The translations under genes were made by a program, and so were the position numbers. DNA of 64,000 bases from RHLJ01 sp040222455 (lineage in GTDB: Bacteria > Bacteroidota > Rhodothermia > Balneolales > Balneolaceae). How positions within the stretch are numbered: position 1 is the first letter of the stretch; every line of letters starts with the position of its first letter. Shown in pieces: positions 10,031-18,928 of this stretch. The notes below the pieces were generated by a model. That model did not search any database, was not told where the DNA came from, and saw nothing but the letters and a program-made list of their open reading frames with translations. Where the stretch lies: contig JAVKDD010000020.1 in NCBI GenBank assembly GCA_040222455.1, positions 124,001-188,000 of the forward strand, given 5' to 3'.

Positions 10031-10067
10031 AAAAATAGCCCGACATATTTTTCGGATATGGCGGGCT
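10031..10067 (-). terminator. Terminator for the SPOR lipoprotein gene (reverse strand)
   Basis: The arms AGCCCG-CATAT (from 10037) and ATATG-CGGGCT (to 10067) form an 11-bp stem with one A/G mismatch. Read on the reverse strand it is followed by a run of T (10031-10036), so it ends transcripts coming from the gene at 10163-10645. It lies about 95 bp after that stop codon. Confidence 0.75.
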
Positions 10068-10162
10068 GACTATTCATCAAGAGAGACGCTACTTGAGCGT
10101 TGTCACAATTACGTAAATGCATGGCACATATACAAATATAAATATATGTAGCCAATAACAAT

Positions 10163-10645
10163 TTAGTCTTTGTTTGCTACCCAAAAACCAGTATTAATTT
10201 CACTAGCTAGAGTAGTTCCAAATTCATTAGCTGCTGCCTGCGTTTGAAAATAACCTACACGTACCCGAAACCAGATATCTCCAGTAGCTTCGTCGCCCGT
10301 TTTAATTACATAAGAGCTTGGATAATTTCGGTTCGCCCACTTATCAACAAACGATTGAGCTTTTTCTTCAGACCTCCATGCACCAACTTGAACAACGTAT
10401 GAGCCACTTTCTGAAATAGAAGCTGTAGAAGTTTCTTCTTCCATTTCCTCTACTCCTTCATTGGCAACATTGGTACTGTCTTCCAGTTCAGCCATCATAG
10501 CGGCTACTTTTTGTTGCTCAACCAGCCTCAAAGAGTCCAGGCGAGCTTGTTCACGAGCTTGTCGCTCTGCTTCAGATTCACCGCAAGCGGTAAAAGTCAT
10601 GAAAGTAACTGCTAGCAGTAAGGTATATAGACTGTATTTTTTCAT
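10163..10645 (-). CDS. SPOR-domain lipoprotein
   Basis: A 160-residue lipoprotein with lipobox FTAC and Cys21. A charged, probably helical linker rich in Glu, Arg and Gln follows (about 24-75). A C-terminal SPOR domain spans about 83-157 (SYVVQVGAWRSEEKAQSFVDKW ... WFRVRVGYFQTQAAANEFG). SPOR domains bind glycan strands stripped of stem peptides, which concentrate at the division site, so a role in envelope or septal peptidoglycan is likely. It is a monocistronic gene with its own terminator at 10031-10067. Confidence 0.88.
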   Translation of the reverse strand: MKKYSLYTLLLAVTFMTFTACGESEAERQAREQARLDSLRLVEQQKVAAMMAELEDSTNVANEGVEEMEEETSTASISESGSYVVQVGAWRSEEKAQSFVDKWANRNYPSSYVIKTGDEATGDIWFRVRVGYFQTQAAANEFGTTLASEINTGFWVANKD

Positions 10646-10856
10646 GATAATATTGATAATGTTTTATATAAAAAGCCGATTTTAAGATATACTTTAAACA
10701 TACATTTTACCTTTATGTTTCCCAAATGGTTATTATAATTATATGGGACATTTCAATTAAGGGCTAAGAAATAATAAAAGTCTTTAGATACTTATTATGA
10801 AACCTTTAATTTATTAAAGCGTTTTAAAATTGATAATCAGAATTAAACATAATTAA

Positions 10857-11141
10857 ATGTCATTTTTTGGATTTATAATTCTTCTACTAATAGCAGCTAT
10901 TTGTGGTGGAATTGGGCAAAGCATAGGGGGCTTTAAATTAGGGAGTGGTGGATGTTTGATGTCTGCAGTAGTTGGTTTTGTGGGGGCATTAATTGGGAAC
11001 TGGATTGCAGGTGAGCTTGGGTTCCCAGAACTATGGACTATCGAAATAGATGGAGAACCTTTTCCAATTATTTGGTCTATAGTTGGAGCAGCGCTACTAA
11101 CTGCAGGATTAGGGGTAATTTTTAAAGGCAAAAAAAACTAA
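10857..11141 (+). CDS. GlsB/YeaQ/YmgE-family membrane protein
   Basis: A 94-residue protein with three hydrophobic, glycine-rich helices (2-20, 30-52, 72-88). It carries the family pattern AAICGGIGQSIGG and AVVGFVGALIGNWIAGELG. These small inner-membrane proteins are often stress-induced, but their molecular function is not established. The middle loop (LWTIEIDGEPFPIIW) is longer than in E. coli YmgE and common in Bacteroidota versions. The gene stands alone ahead of a symporter gene, with about 90 bp between. Confidence 0.85.
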   Translation: MSFFGFIILLLIAAICGGIGQSIGGFKLGSGGCLMSAVVGFVGALIGNWIAGELGFPELWTIEIDGEPFPIIWSIVGAALLTAGLGVIFKGKKN

Positions 11142-11229
11142 CTTTTTTAAGTTTAATAAGTCTTTTAATGCAATAATTTCTTTATTTGAAGCCGAATTTA
11201 GATCGGTAAAAAAACAATAAGAAACGAAT

Positions 11230-12861
11230 ATGGAAATTATTGATATCATTGTCTTTGTGGCATACGTACTCATGATTGTAGGGATTGGATTATGGGTATC
11301 GAGAGATAAAGAGGGGCACCAAAAAAATGCAGAAGATTATTTTTTAGCTGGTAAATCGCTTCCCTGGTGGGCCATTGGAGCCTCGCTAATTGCTGCAAAT
11401 ATCTCAGCAGAACAAATCATTGGAATGTCTGGATCTGGTTTTGCCGTTGGGCTTGCCATTGCCTCCTACGAATGGATGGCAGCTATCACGCTCCTTATAG
11501 TTGGTAAGTTTCTATTACCCATTTTTATTGAAAAGAAACTATACACCATTCCCGAATTCATAGAGCAGCGTTTTAATACCACATTAAAAACAATCCTTGC
11601 TATTTTCTGGATTGCTCTTTTTGTATTTGTAAACTTAACAACGGTTATGTTTCTAGGTGCAAAAGCGCTCGACACCATATGGGGAACGGGCGATGGAAGC
11701 TTAATTCTAATTGCGCTGATTGGACTTGGGGTGATTGCAGCAGCCTACTCTATTTATGGAGGCCTTTCAGCCGTAGCTTGGACAGATGTAGTTCAAGTAG
11801 TCCTGTTAGTTTTGGGTGGATTGATAACTACCCTTATCGCTCTTGACAATGTTACTCCTGCAGGAGGAATAGGGAATGGACTTGTGCATATTTATGATGT
11901 GGCAGGCGATAAATTTGATATGATTTTAGATCGCTCTAATCCCGAATTCCAAAACTTACCAGGAATTGCCGTTTTGATAGGAGGAATGTGGGTAGCTAAT
12001 TTATATTATTGGGGATTTAATCAATACATCATCCAGCGTACACTCGCGGCAAAATCACTCAAGGAATCACAAAAAGGGATTGTTTTTGCTGCTTTTTTAA
12101 AACTTATCATCCCGTTCATTGTAGTAATACCTGGTATTATTGCGTATGTAATGTACTCACAACCTGCTGGAACTACCGAGATTGCTGGCGTTGTAGATGC
12201 TTTTACAAAACAAGGAGGAGGAATAGATAACGACAATGCCTATCCGTGGTTAATTAGTGTATTTGTAACGCCAGGATTTAAAGGACTGGTAGTAGCTGCG
12301 CTTGCTGCTGCTATTGTATCCTCCATGGCGTCGATGCTTAATTCCATTGCCACCATTTTTACGATGGATATTTATAAGCCCTACTTTAATAAAACAGCTA
12401 ATGATAAAACAACGGTAAATGTAGGTCGAATTACCGCAGGAGTAGCATTATTAATCGCGATACTTATTGCACCACAACTAAGTAGTGTGCCTCAAGTCTT
12501 TCAGTTTATTCAGGAGTATACCGGCTTAGTAAGTCCTGGTATTCTAGCCGTATTTATTATGGGACTTTTCTGGAAGAAGACAACTACCAAAGCTGCTATT
12601 ATTGGTGTACTCTCTTCTATTGTTGTAGCATTACTTCTTAAATTCCCAGCAATTGGACTACCCTTCTTGGATCAAATGTTTTACACTTTGATCATTACCA
12701 TTGTGATTATTGCAGGAGTGAGCCTAACAACCAACCCAGAGGATGACGATCCAAAAGCGATCAAACTAACATCTAACACATTTAAAACCAGTCCGGGATT
12801 CAATCTTGGAGCGTATGCCGTACTTATTATTACCGCAGTTCTTTATGCAATGTTCTGGTAG
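11230..12861 (+). CDS. Sodium:solute symporter (SSS/SLC5 family, SGLT-like)
   Basis: A 543-residue inner-membrane symporter with about 14 helices, close in layout to the Vibrio Na+/galactose transporter. Recognisable segments are DYFLAGKSLPWWAIGASLIAANISAEQIIG, the TIPEFIEQRFN signature region, YSIYGGLSAVAWTDVVQ, and YTGLVSPGILAVFIMGLFWKKTTTKAA. The vSGLT subgroup carries sugars, and the close pattern match favours a sugar or polyol substrate, but this is inference. The gene stands alone and ends with a clear terminator. Confidence 0.9.
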   Translation: MEIIDIIVFVAYVLMIVGIGLWVSRDKEGHQKNAEDYFLAGKSLPWWAIGASLIAANISAEQIIGMSGSGFAVGLAIASYEWMAAITLLIVGKFLLPIFIEKKLYTIPEFIEQRFNTTLKTILAIFWIALFVFVNLTTVMFLGAKALDTIWGTGDGSLILIALIGLGVIAAAYSIYGGLSAVAWTDVVQVVLLVLGGLITTLIALDNVTPAGGIGNGLVHIYDVAGDKFDMILDRSNPEFQNLPGIAVLIGGMWVANLYYWGFNQYIIQRTLAAKSLKESQKGIVFAAFLKLIIPFIVVIPGIIAYVMYSQPAGTTEIAGVVDAFTKQGGGIDNDNAYPWLISVFVTPGFKGLVVAALAAAIVSSMASMLNSIATIFTMDIYKPYFNKTANDKTTVNVGRITAGVALLIAILIAPQLSSVPQVFQFIQEYTGLVSPGILAVFIMGLFWKKTTTKAAIIGVLSSIVVALLLKFPAIGLPFLDQMFYTLIITIVIIAGVSLTTNPEDDDPKAIKLTSNTFKTSPGFNLGAYAVLIITAVLYAMFW

Positions 12862-12889
12862 AAATTCAGTTAAACAAAACAAAAAATCT

Positions 12890-12920
12890 AAAGCCGGGTA
12901 CTTTGCCTGGCTTTTTTATT
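12890..12920 (+). terminator. Rho-independent terminator after the symporter
   Basis: The stem AAAGCCGGG (12890-12898) pairs with CCTGGCTTT (12906-12914), with one G-T pair, followed by a T-rich stretch from 12912. Confidence 0.85.
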
Positions 12921-13048
12921 TTTCTTGGGTTTGCTCAGTTTTAAATAATTGACACTTCTTTTGTCAACATCTATACTAGAAAATCTCTTCAATTTAGTAG
13001 AGAAAAGCTAAGTTTATTAATGTAACATGGAATAGATTATTCAGTAGA

Positions 13049-15562
13049 ATGATCCGTTCACAATTAAAAAAAGCAGTAATAATGCGACAATTTTTTCTAT
13101 TCACAGGGTTTATAGTATTCTTTTCATCATCAGTTTTTGCTCAAAAGATCATTTCAGGAAAAATAATAGATGCAAATACAAAAGAGTCACTCCCAGCAGC
13201 ACATGTAATTATAAAAGGAACTTATCAGGGAACCATTGCAAATGCGGACGGTGAATATTCTCTGAAAGTAAATACTTTCCCAGCAACAATCGTTGTACGG
13301 TTCCTCGGGTATGAAAGCCTTGAAAAAGAGATAACGGCTTCATTTGAAGGCGACCTAAACTTTGAGCTAAAGGAAGCATTTTTAGAATTAGGAGAGATTA
13401 CCGTAACAGGAGAAGACCCAGCAATTTCAATTATGAAAGAGGTAATAAGGCGCAAGCAGATTTGGCGCGCAAAGCTAGATACCTATCAAGTGGATGCGTA
13501 TACTCGCCAACAAATTCTTAAAGACACTTCGATCGTTTCAATTACTGAGAGTATTTCAGAAGCATTTTGGGATCGAAAAAGAGGAACTCGGGAGGTGCTT
13601 AAATCAAAACGCCAAACTGCAAATATTGAAGGGAGTGATAACTTCGCTGGTGTAAGCTATTTACCTAATTTTTACGATGACAATCTTGAAATTGTAGAGT
13701 TTGATGTGGTAGGCATAACTCATCCTGATGCCTTAAAATATTACAACTTTGAGTTGGTAGATTTTTCTAAAATAGATGATAATGTAGTTTTTGAAATTGA
13801 AGTGAAATCAAAAAGAAAACTTCAGCCGTTATTTGAAGGCACTATATATGTGCTTGATTTAGAGTACGCACTTATTTCAGTTCGACTAAAACCAAATTCT
13901 GTAGTCGTTTTCCCACCTCCAATTCAAGAGTTTGATATGTATTACGAGCAGCAGTTCAGTAATTTTGGTGGAGAATATTGGCTACCAGTTGATTTTAGAT
14001 TGCAGGGTATGATAGAAATAGGAGTGCCTGGATTACGATTTCCACCCATAGGCTTTAGTCAGGTTTCGAAACTGAATGATTATCAAGTTAATGCTGATTT
14101 GCCCGATTCGCTTTTCAAAAATACAAATTGGTTTTCTGTGGATTCTACAACTATTGATAAATCCGACTCTCTTTTTGTAAGTACTTTAGATGTTGTGCCA
14201 CTCACCGAAAAGGAAAAATATGCCTATAAAAACGTTAAATGTAATACAAGTTTTGAAGAGGAATTCAGGCCTAAAGGTTTCCTTGTTCGATTTATGGATT
14301 TAGATGATGAAAGTGATGATGATGGTACTGGAAATTGTACTGAGGAAGACATCAAACAAGATTCAACGTTAGCAAAATCAATTTCAGCTAAATCAGGAAA
14401 AAAAGCAGGGCCTATAAAAAAGTTCATTAACCAATTAAGTGTTGATGCCAGATATAATAGAGTAGATGCTTTTTTTGGAGGGTTAAAACATGAGCAACGA
14501 TTTGCTGATCGAAGAATAAGAACTACAACGAAGTTAGGGTATAGCTTTGGGTACGGTGAAGGCTCTTTAGATGGATTAAATCATGGATTCGATTTTTCAT
14601 GGTGGCCACTACCAAAAACTAGAAGATTTGCCATTCAGGCAGGGTATAATGCTTCAACTGCAACTCGATATAATTCAGATTTATATGGGATGATAATTAC
14701 AAGTAGTTTGCCACTATTCGGTTATGACGATTATTTTGATTATTACAGAAATGAAGGTGTTTATATCGCAGCAAGATATAGACCTAGAAAATGGTGGAGA
14801 AATACATTAGAACTTAAGTACAAATTAGAAGAACATAGCTCAATCGATTATTCAACTTACTACGATGTGGTTGGGAGAGATAATTTCCAAAGATTGAACC
14901 CTCCCGTAAATGAAGGGACTTTAAGTTCTTTTGAGTTGACAATAGAACAAGGAGAGGGTAAAGAAGCATTAGGAGTAATTGGAGCGGATAATATTATGTT
15001 GAGTATTGAGCAATCTGCTAAAGTTATGGGTAGTGATTGGGATTTTACCCGTTTTAAAGTGGATATCTTTAGAAGATTTAACACCTTTTATAAACGGAGA
15101 TTTATTCCTAATTCTCTTGATCTAAGGTTGAATGCTGGAACCTACCTTGGTGACCTACCTGTTCAGAAAAATGGAACTTTAGATGCCGCATTTGGATATT
15201 TTGCTCCTTTTGGTGGGTTTAAATCAAAGAGATTCATTCCTTACGAAGGTGCTAGCTACATAGCCTTAAATATAGAGCATAACTTCCGATCCATTCCACT
15301 AGAGGCTCTGGGATGGAGAGGTGCTGCAAAAACCGGTTTAAGTATTATCACCTTTGCTGGAGTTGGTCGTACCTGGATTTCAAGCGAACAAGAAGCGTTT
15401 TTTAACACCAGTCTTGGTTATTTGCCAATAACTGCTAAAGATTGGCATCAAGAAGTTGGAGTCTCTTTAAGTAATATTTTCAGTCTTTTCCGAGTTGATT
15501 TAGCTTATAGAATAGATGACCCTGGTTTTTATCCATCTATTGCTTTAGCAAGGTTATTTTAA
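13049..15562 (+). CDS. DUF5686 outer-membrane protein with carboxypeptidase-like regulatory domain
   Basis: An 837-residue exported protein. ATG at 13082 (residue 12) is the more natural start, because the signal peptide begins there (MRQFFLFTGFIVF...SVFAQ). A CarboxypepD_reg-like beta domain follows at about 33-115 (ISGKIIDANTKESLPAAHVIIKG). Then comes the DUF5686 region with ISIMKEVIRRKQIWRAKLDTYQVDAYTRQ, and a C-terminal beta-barrel ending in LARLF. The family is common in Bacteroidota and sits in the outer membrane. Its role is unknown, but it resembles SusC-like receptors without a plug. An acidic insert at about 415-430 (DDESDDDGTG) is a species-specific loop. Confidence 0.82.
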   Translation: MIRSQLKKAVIMRQFFLFTGFIVFFSSSVFAQKIISGKIIDANTKESLPAAHVIIKGTYQGTIANADGEYSLKVNTFPATIVVRFLGYESLEKEITASFEGDLNFELKEAFLELGEITVTGEDPAISIMKEVIRRKQIWRAKLDTYQVDAYTRQQILKDTSIVSITESISEAFWDRKRGTREVLKSKRQTANIEGSDNFAGVSYLPNFYDDNLEIVEFDVVGITHPDALKYYNFELVDFSKIDDNVVFEIEVKSKRKLQPLFEGTIYVLDLEYALISVRLKPNSVVVFPPPIQEFDMYYEQQFSNFGGEYWLPVDFRLQGMIEIGVPGLRFPPIGFSQVSKLNDYQVNADLPDSLFKNTNWFSVDSTTIDKSDSLFVSTLDVVPLTEKEKYAYKNVKCNTSFEEEFRPKGFLVRFMDLDDESDDDGTGNCTEEDIKQDSTLAKSISAKSGKKAGPIKKFINQLSVDARYNRVDAFFGGLKHEQRFADRRIRTTTKLGYSFGYGEGSLDGLNHGFDFSWWPLPKTRRFAIQAGYNASTATRYNSDLYGMIITSSLPLFGYDDYFDYYRNEGVYIAARYRPRKWWRNTLELKYKLEEHSSIDYSTYYDVVGRDNFQRLNPPVNEGTLSSFELTIEQGEGKEALGVIGADNIMLSIEQSAKVMGSDWDFTRFKVDIFRRFNTFYKRRFIPNSLDLRLNAGTYLGDLPVQKNGTLDAAFGYFAPFGGFKSKRFIPYEGASYIALNIEHNFRSIPLEALGWRGAAKTGLSIITFAGVGRTWISSEQEAFFNTSLGYLPITAKDWHQEVGVSLSNIFSLFRVDLAYRIDDPGFYPSIALARLF

Positions 15563-15577
15563 ATAAAGAGCATAAAA

Positions 15578-15604
15578 AAAGGCGAATCAAAATGATTCGC
15601 CTTT
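15578..15604 (-). terminator. Shared terminator between convergent DUF5686 and OmpA genes
   Basis: A perfect 11-bp stem AAAGGCGAATC (15578-15588) / GATTCGCCTTT (15594-15604) with a 5-nt loop. On the reverse strand a run of seven T follows the stem, so it mainly serves the OmpA-like gene. The forward reading has only a weak T tract. Confidence 0.85.
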
Positions 15605-15627
15605 AGATTTCATTCTTTGCGATAGAA

Positions 15628-16587
15628 CTACATACCAGGATTGTACTTAAGTGTACTTATAGGGTGTGATTCTGCGCGTCTGTTTTTCTCACATCCATCA
15701 TTCGACTCTTTTTCAGTAGCAGAACATTCGACAGGAGCTTTACCTAGACCTCTTGATTCAATTCTGTCTTCAGAGATTCCATTGTCAGTATAAAACTTCA
15801 CTACAGCAGCAGCACGTCGTAAACTTAATCTTAAGTTGTACTGATCTCCACCAACGTGATCGGTATAAGCATCAACTCTAATTTTGAATGCAGGTGCACC
15901 CTCAAGAAGTTCTACGTTATCAGCAAGCTTTTGAGCAGCTGCATCAGAAATACTAGAACGATCGAATGCGAAGTTTACAGTTCCAAAAGCATTCATTGCT
16001 ATATAAACTGGATCTGAACTATCATTTGGATTTGTACCCATATCAAGTTCTTGTCCGTCAGTAAATCCATCGCCATCAGAATCTGCGTTAGTAGGATCAG
16101 TTCCGTTAGCAATTTCGTCTACGTCAGAAACACCGTCGCCATCAGCGTCGCCATCAGCATCATTTGGATCTGTTTTGTACGTCATCACTTCATCGTAATC
16201 AGAAAGACCATCACCATCTGAATCGGTGTTGTTTGGATCGGTGTTATATGAATTTACTTCATCACCGTCAGAAAGTCCGTCGCCATCTGAGTCTGCATTA
16301 TTAGGATCAGTATTGTATTCGTTAATTTCTTGTCCATCTGTAAGACCATCATTGTCACTATCTGGTGAGAGTGGATCAGTATTGGTTTCGTAGATTTCTA
16401 CATAGTCATTTACTCCGTCACTGTCTGTGTCAAGAGTTCTTAAAGTCGCTTCATCAAGTGACATTAAATAATCGAGAGTTCGATCGGGTGGAGGAAGCAA
16501 TTCTTTAGGGCCAGAACAGTTGCTGACAACTAAAGCGACCATAAGCATCATAGGGATGAAGAGTGATAACTTAAAATTTTTCATCAT
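15628..16587 (-). CDS. OmpA-family lipoprotein with six thrombospondin type 3 repeats
   Basis: A 319-residue outer-membrane lipoprotein. The signal peptide ends at VVSNC (Cys24). Residues 53-192 are six tandem units of 23-24 residues with the DxDxDGxxDxxE calcium-binding pattern of TSP3 repeats. The C-terminal half (about 195-310) is an OmpA-like peptidoglycan-binding domain (VNFAFDRSSISDAAAQKL, YTDHVGGDQYNLRLSLRRAAAV, GCEKNRRAE). It would tether the outer membrane to the cell wall through a calcium-stiffened stalk. Two adjacent ATGs (16587, 16584) are possible starts. The gene runs convergent to the DUF5686 gene, with a shared terminator. Confidence 0.9.
   Translation of the reverse strand: MMKNFKLSLFIPMMLMVALVVSNCSGPKELLPPPDRTLDYLMSLDEATLRTLDTDSDGVNDYVEIYETNTDPLSPDSDNDGLTDGQEINEYNTDPNNADSDGDGLSDGDEVNSYNTDPNNTDSDGDGLSDYDEVMTYKTDPNDADGDADGDGVSDVDEIANGTDPTNADSDGDGFTDGQELDMGTNPNDSSDPVYIAMNAFGTVNFAFDRSSISDAAAQKLADNVELLEGAPAFKIRVDAYTDHVGGDQYNLRLSLRRAAAVVKFYTDNGISEDRIESRGLGKAPVECSATEKESNDGCEKNRRAESHPISTLKYNPGM
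16012..16431 (-). repeat. Six tandem coding repeats of 69-72 bp (TSP3 units)
   Basis: Within the OmpA-like gene the codons for residues 53-192 repeat with a period of 69-72 bp. Each unit carries the DSDGDGLSD-type calcium loop followed by xExxxYxTDPNxx. The third and fourth units are nearly identical at protein level, which suggests recent duplication. Confidence 0.85.
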
Positions 16588-16729
16588 AGTTGTTTTAGAT
16601 TGAAGTTAATTTTTTTATTTGGCTTAAAATAGCGGTTTACAGTCGAATTAAAAAGATTCTTTAGAGATAAATATTTCAATTGAAGAATAAAAAATGAAAT
16701 GTCGATTATGTTGCCGTACTCAAAATTTT

Positions 16730-16737
16730 TATCTTTG
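16730..16737 (+). promoter_or_regulatory. Bacteroidota-type -7 element of the tRNA-Ala promoter
   Basis: TATCTTTG matches the Bacteroidota TAnnTTTG -7 consensus and ends 8 bases before the mature tRNA 5' end. The -33 element is not clear; a TTGC lies at 16711. The ffs promoter has nearly the same -7 sequence. Confidence 0.5.
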
Positions 16738-16745
16738 ATTTTTCT

Positions 16746-16819
16746 GGGGCTATAGCTCAGCTGGCTAGAGCGTCGCGCTGGCAGCGCGAAGGTCTGGGGT
16801 TCGAATCCCCATAGCTCCA
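16746..16819 (+). tRNA. tRNA-Ala, anticodon GGC
   Basis: A 74-nt cloverleaf. The acceptor stem GGGGCTA pairs with TAGCTCC (one G-T pair). The D-arm is GCTC/GAGC, the anticodon stem TCGCG/CGCGA closes the loop CTGGCAG with anticodon GGC, and the T-arm is TGGGG-TTCGAAT-CCCCA. The discriminator base is A, as in alanine tRNAs. CCA is not encoded: the next bases are CAA. It reads GCC and GCU alanine codons. A strong terminator follows at once, so it is a single-tRNA transcript. Confidence 0.96.
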
Positions 16820-16820
16820 C

Positions 16821-16856
16821 AAAAGTCTTTTTCTTAACAGAGAAAGACTTTTTTTG
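16821..16856 (+). terminator. Terminator after tRNA-Ala
   Basis: AAAAGTCTTTTTC (16821-16833) pairs with GAGAAAGACTTTT (16840-16852), a 13-bp stem with one G-T pair and a 6-nt loop, followed by T5. It starts one base after the mature tRNA end plus its first tail base. Confidence 0.88.
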
Positions 16857-16931
16857 TTTGATAAATTCTAATTGTTTGTAATAAAACATCGCCTCATATT
16901 ATCTATTCGTTTAACAAATTGCGAGGGAAGT

Positions 16932-18125
16932 ATGAAAAAATCTGTATGGTTTCAAACCAATTTTCTTTCACTCTTAGTTCTATTAAGTTTTTTTGTTCCA
17001 AATAAAGTTGTTTTTGCACAATCTGAAAAGCTTACTTTGGATATTACATTGAGCCCATCTCTAGAAAATGCACAAGTACTAGGACTTACAAGTTTAGGTG
17101 TTGATAATAGGGGATCTGGACCTGTTCTGGTTTCAGGATCTATGATAAATAATACTAATGAAACGCTGACTAATCTTTTCTTCGAATTTTTGATCGAAAG
17201 TGGAAAGGTTGGAACCTTAGCGCGAGTTACTCAGCAAGCTGCATATCCTTTTACTTTAGATCCTGGTCAAGTTGTTTTTGGTACAAATAATGATATTGAC
17301 AACGAAGTTTTGCCAGGAGTGGACGAAAAAATGCGCTTTGATGGGGGACTTACACTTGAAGGAGAAGATTTTATAGAAAATCTTGGTGGCATAACAACAT
17401 TACCAAATGACATTTATACATTTACCATATCAGTATTTCAAGTTACTAATGCTTTAGGTAAACAAATTTTGGCTACACAAACTGTTGAGCTCGGTGGCAG
17501 TGATGAAGGTATCGTGATTGATGAAAAATCAATAGATTTAAAAAACCCAGGGGATATTATTGGAGCAGAAGTAAATATTACAAATCCATTCCCACAATTC
17601 AGTTGGGAAGGTAATGCAGCAAATAGATATCGGGTTATAGTAGTGAGATCAAATGGGCAGGATAATCCAGAATCACTCATTGAAAATGCCAAGAGTTCTG
17701 ATCCTACGAATAATGGTGGCTCACTTTTACAATTCGAAAATTTAGATTTAACTACTATTGGTAATACCCTTCAATATCCGTCATCTGGGGTACAGGCTCT
17801 TGTGCCTGGACAAACGTATTTTTGGCAAGTAAGTACCACGATACAAACTGCGGTTGAGGTTGAGGAAATTAATTCTGAGGTTTGGACTTTTAAGCTTTCG
17901 AGACCTAGTGAAGAATCGACCTTAGCACAGATTGACCAAGATACATTCGATGCTTTGATAACATTGGTTGGTGAAGAGCGGTTTGCAACACTTACAGAAA
18001 GTGGGTACTCTTTTGAAGGAATAGAAATGAATAATCAGGTAGTAACTGGCGTAACAGCTGTTCTTTTATTGGAAGAAATTCTGAGGAAAATTGATGATGG
18101 GGAAATAATATTAAACTCGAATTGA
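16932..18125 (+). CDS. Secreted protein of unknown function, first gene of the FecR/CHASE2 operon
   Basis: A 397-residue exported protein. The start is placed at 16932, because GAGGGAAG lies just upstream and the signal peptide (MKKSVWFQTN...VVFAQ) begins there. An in-frame GTG/ATG-like upstream extension to 16872 has no signal character. Residues about 30-180 look like a beta-rich domain. Residues about 205-325 resemble a fibronectin-type-III-like module (FSWEGNAANRYRVIVVRSNG ... GQTYFWQVSTTI). I do not recognise a named family. Its 8-bp distance to the FecR-domain gene points to a common transcript and perhaps a common surface or periplasmic complex. Confidence 0.7.
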   Translation: MKKSVWFQTNFLSLLVLLSFFVPNKVVFAQSEKLTLDITLSPSLENAQVLGLTSLGVDNRGSGPVLVSGSMINNTNETLTNLFFEFLIESGKVGTLARVTQQAAYPFTLDPGQVVFGTNNDIDNEVLPGVDEKMRFDGGLTLEGEDFIENLGGITTLPNDIYTFTISVFQVTNALGKQILATQTVELGGSDEGIVIDEKSIDLKNPGDIIGAEVNITNPFPQFSWEGNAANRYRVIVVRSNGQDNPESLIENAKSSDPTNNGGSLLQFENLDLTTIGNTLQYPSSGVQALVPGQTYFWQVSTTIQTAVEVEEINSEVWTFKLSRPSEESTLAQIDQDTFDALITLVGEERFATLTESGYSFEGIEMNNQVVTGVTAVLLLEEILRKIDDGEIILNSN

Positions 18126-18132
18126 GAGATAT

Positions 18133-18870
18133 ATGAAAAAGTTAGTATCAATATCAGTTTCTTTGATTTTGGCTTTAGTATTGGGATCAATGCTGGCTAG
18201 TGATTTATATATTCCTGTAGAGCAAGAGCGGCCTCTTGCAATTGTTAGAAGGTTTAAACCTGATGTTTTATTAGCCAATGGAGATAAAAAGTTTGAACTC
18301 GATTTAACTGAAAATCTGGGTGAGCAACTTTTTAGCGGTGATACACTTTCTACAAATGATAAAGGTTATGCTCTTGTTATTTTTATGGATAATACCATTG
18401 CAAAAGTAAAGCCTGAATCAATGTTAATTGTAAGAGGAGAAAGTCTTTCAGATTCAAAAATATCAGATCGTAGAATTAATCTGGAAACTGGTGAAATTTT
18501 TATGGAAGTAGAACCAATTGGATCTGGAACTTTCGAAGTTGCTACATCCCGATCACTAGCATCTGTTAAAGGAACTAAATTTGGAACTAAAGCTTATGGT
18601 TATATTTGGGTTCAAGAAGGTCAGGTTGATGTGACTGCTACTACATCTGGTCAAACCGTTTCCTTATTTGAAAAAATGTTTGCAGAGGTAGACCAAAGTG
18701 GGAATAACATTGACTCTGGCACTCTTAGTGATGAAGAAATAACTGCACTAGATGAGGGTTACGACGAACTTGATGAGGATCTAATTGAAAGAACTATTAT
18801 TCTTCGTTTTAGAGATGCAAATGGTCAAATTCGTGAAATTCCGATTAATATTTTTGAAAAAGGAAATTAA
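18133..18870 (+). CDS. FecR-domain periplasmic protein
   Basis: A 245-residue protein with an N-terminal hydrophobic segment (5-23) that is either a signal peptide or a membrane anchor. A FecR domain follows at about 80-185 (FSGDTLSTNDKGYALVIFMDNTIAKVKPESML ... GSGTFEVATSRSLASVKGTKFG). FecR domains of this free-standing type are periplasmic. They differ from anti-sigma FecR proteins, and no sigma-factor gene is adjacent. The acidic C-terminus (DEEITALDEGYDELDEDLIE) is notable. The gene sits second in the four-gene operon with a CHASE2 adenylate cyclase, a neighbourhood in which FecR domains often occur. It may relay an envelope state to the cyclase sensor (inference). Confidence 0.85.
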   Translation: MKKLVSISVSLILALVLGSMLASDLYIPVEQERPLAIVRRFKPDVLLANGDKKFELDLTENLGEQLFSGDTLSTNDKGYALVIFMDNTIAKVKPESMLIVRGESLSDSKISDRRINLETGEIFMEVEPIGSGTFEVATSRSLASVKGTKFGTKAYGYIWVQEGQVDVTATTSGQTVSLFEKMFAEVDQSGNNIDSGTLSDEEITALDEGYDELDEDLIERTIILRFRDANGQIREIPINIFEKGN

Positions 18871-18928
18871 TAAGTTTATTTAGTGAATTGGAAAAACTAA
18901 TTTTCTGACTATTACAGTAGTAAATTGA

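Noticed and set aside
16012..16431. Tandem repeats as a CRISPR-like array
   Set aside because: The 69-bp period is in frame and fully explained by TSP3 protein repeats.
16584..16889. 101-codon reverse frame across tRNA-Ala
   Set aside because: It reads the antisense of the tRNA (the familiar GFEPQTFALPARRSSQLSYSP artefact) and has no other support.
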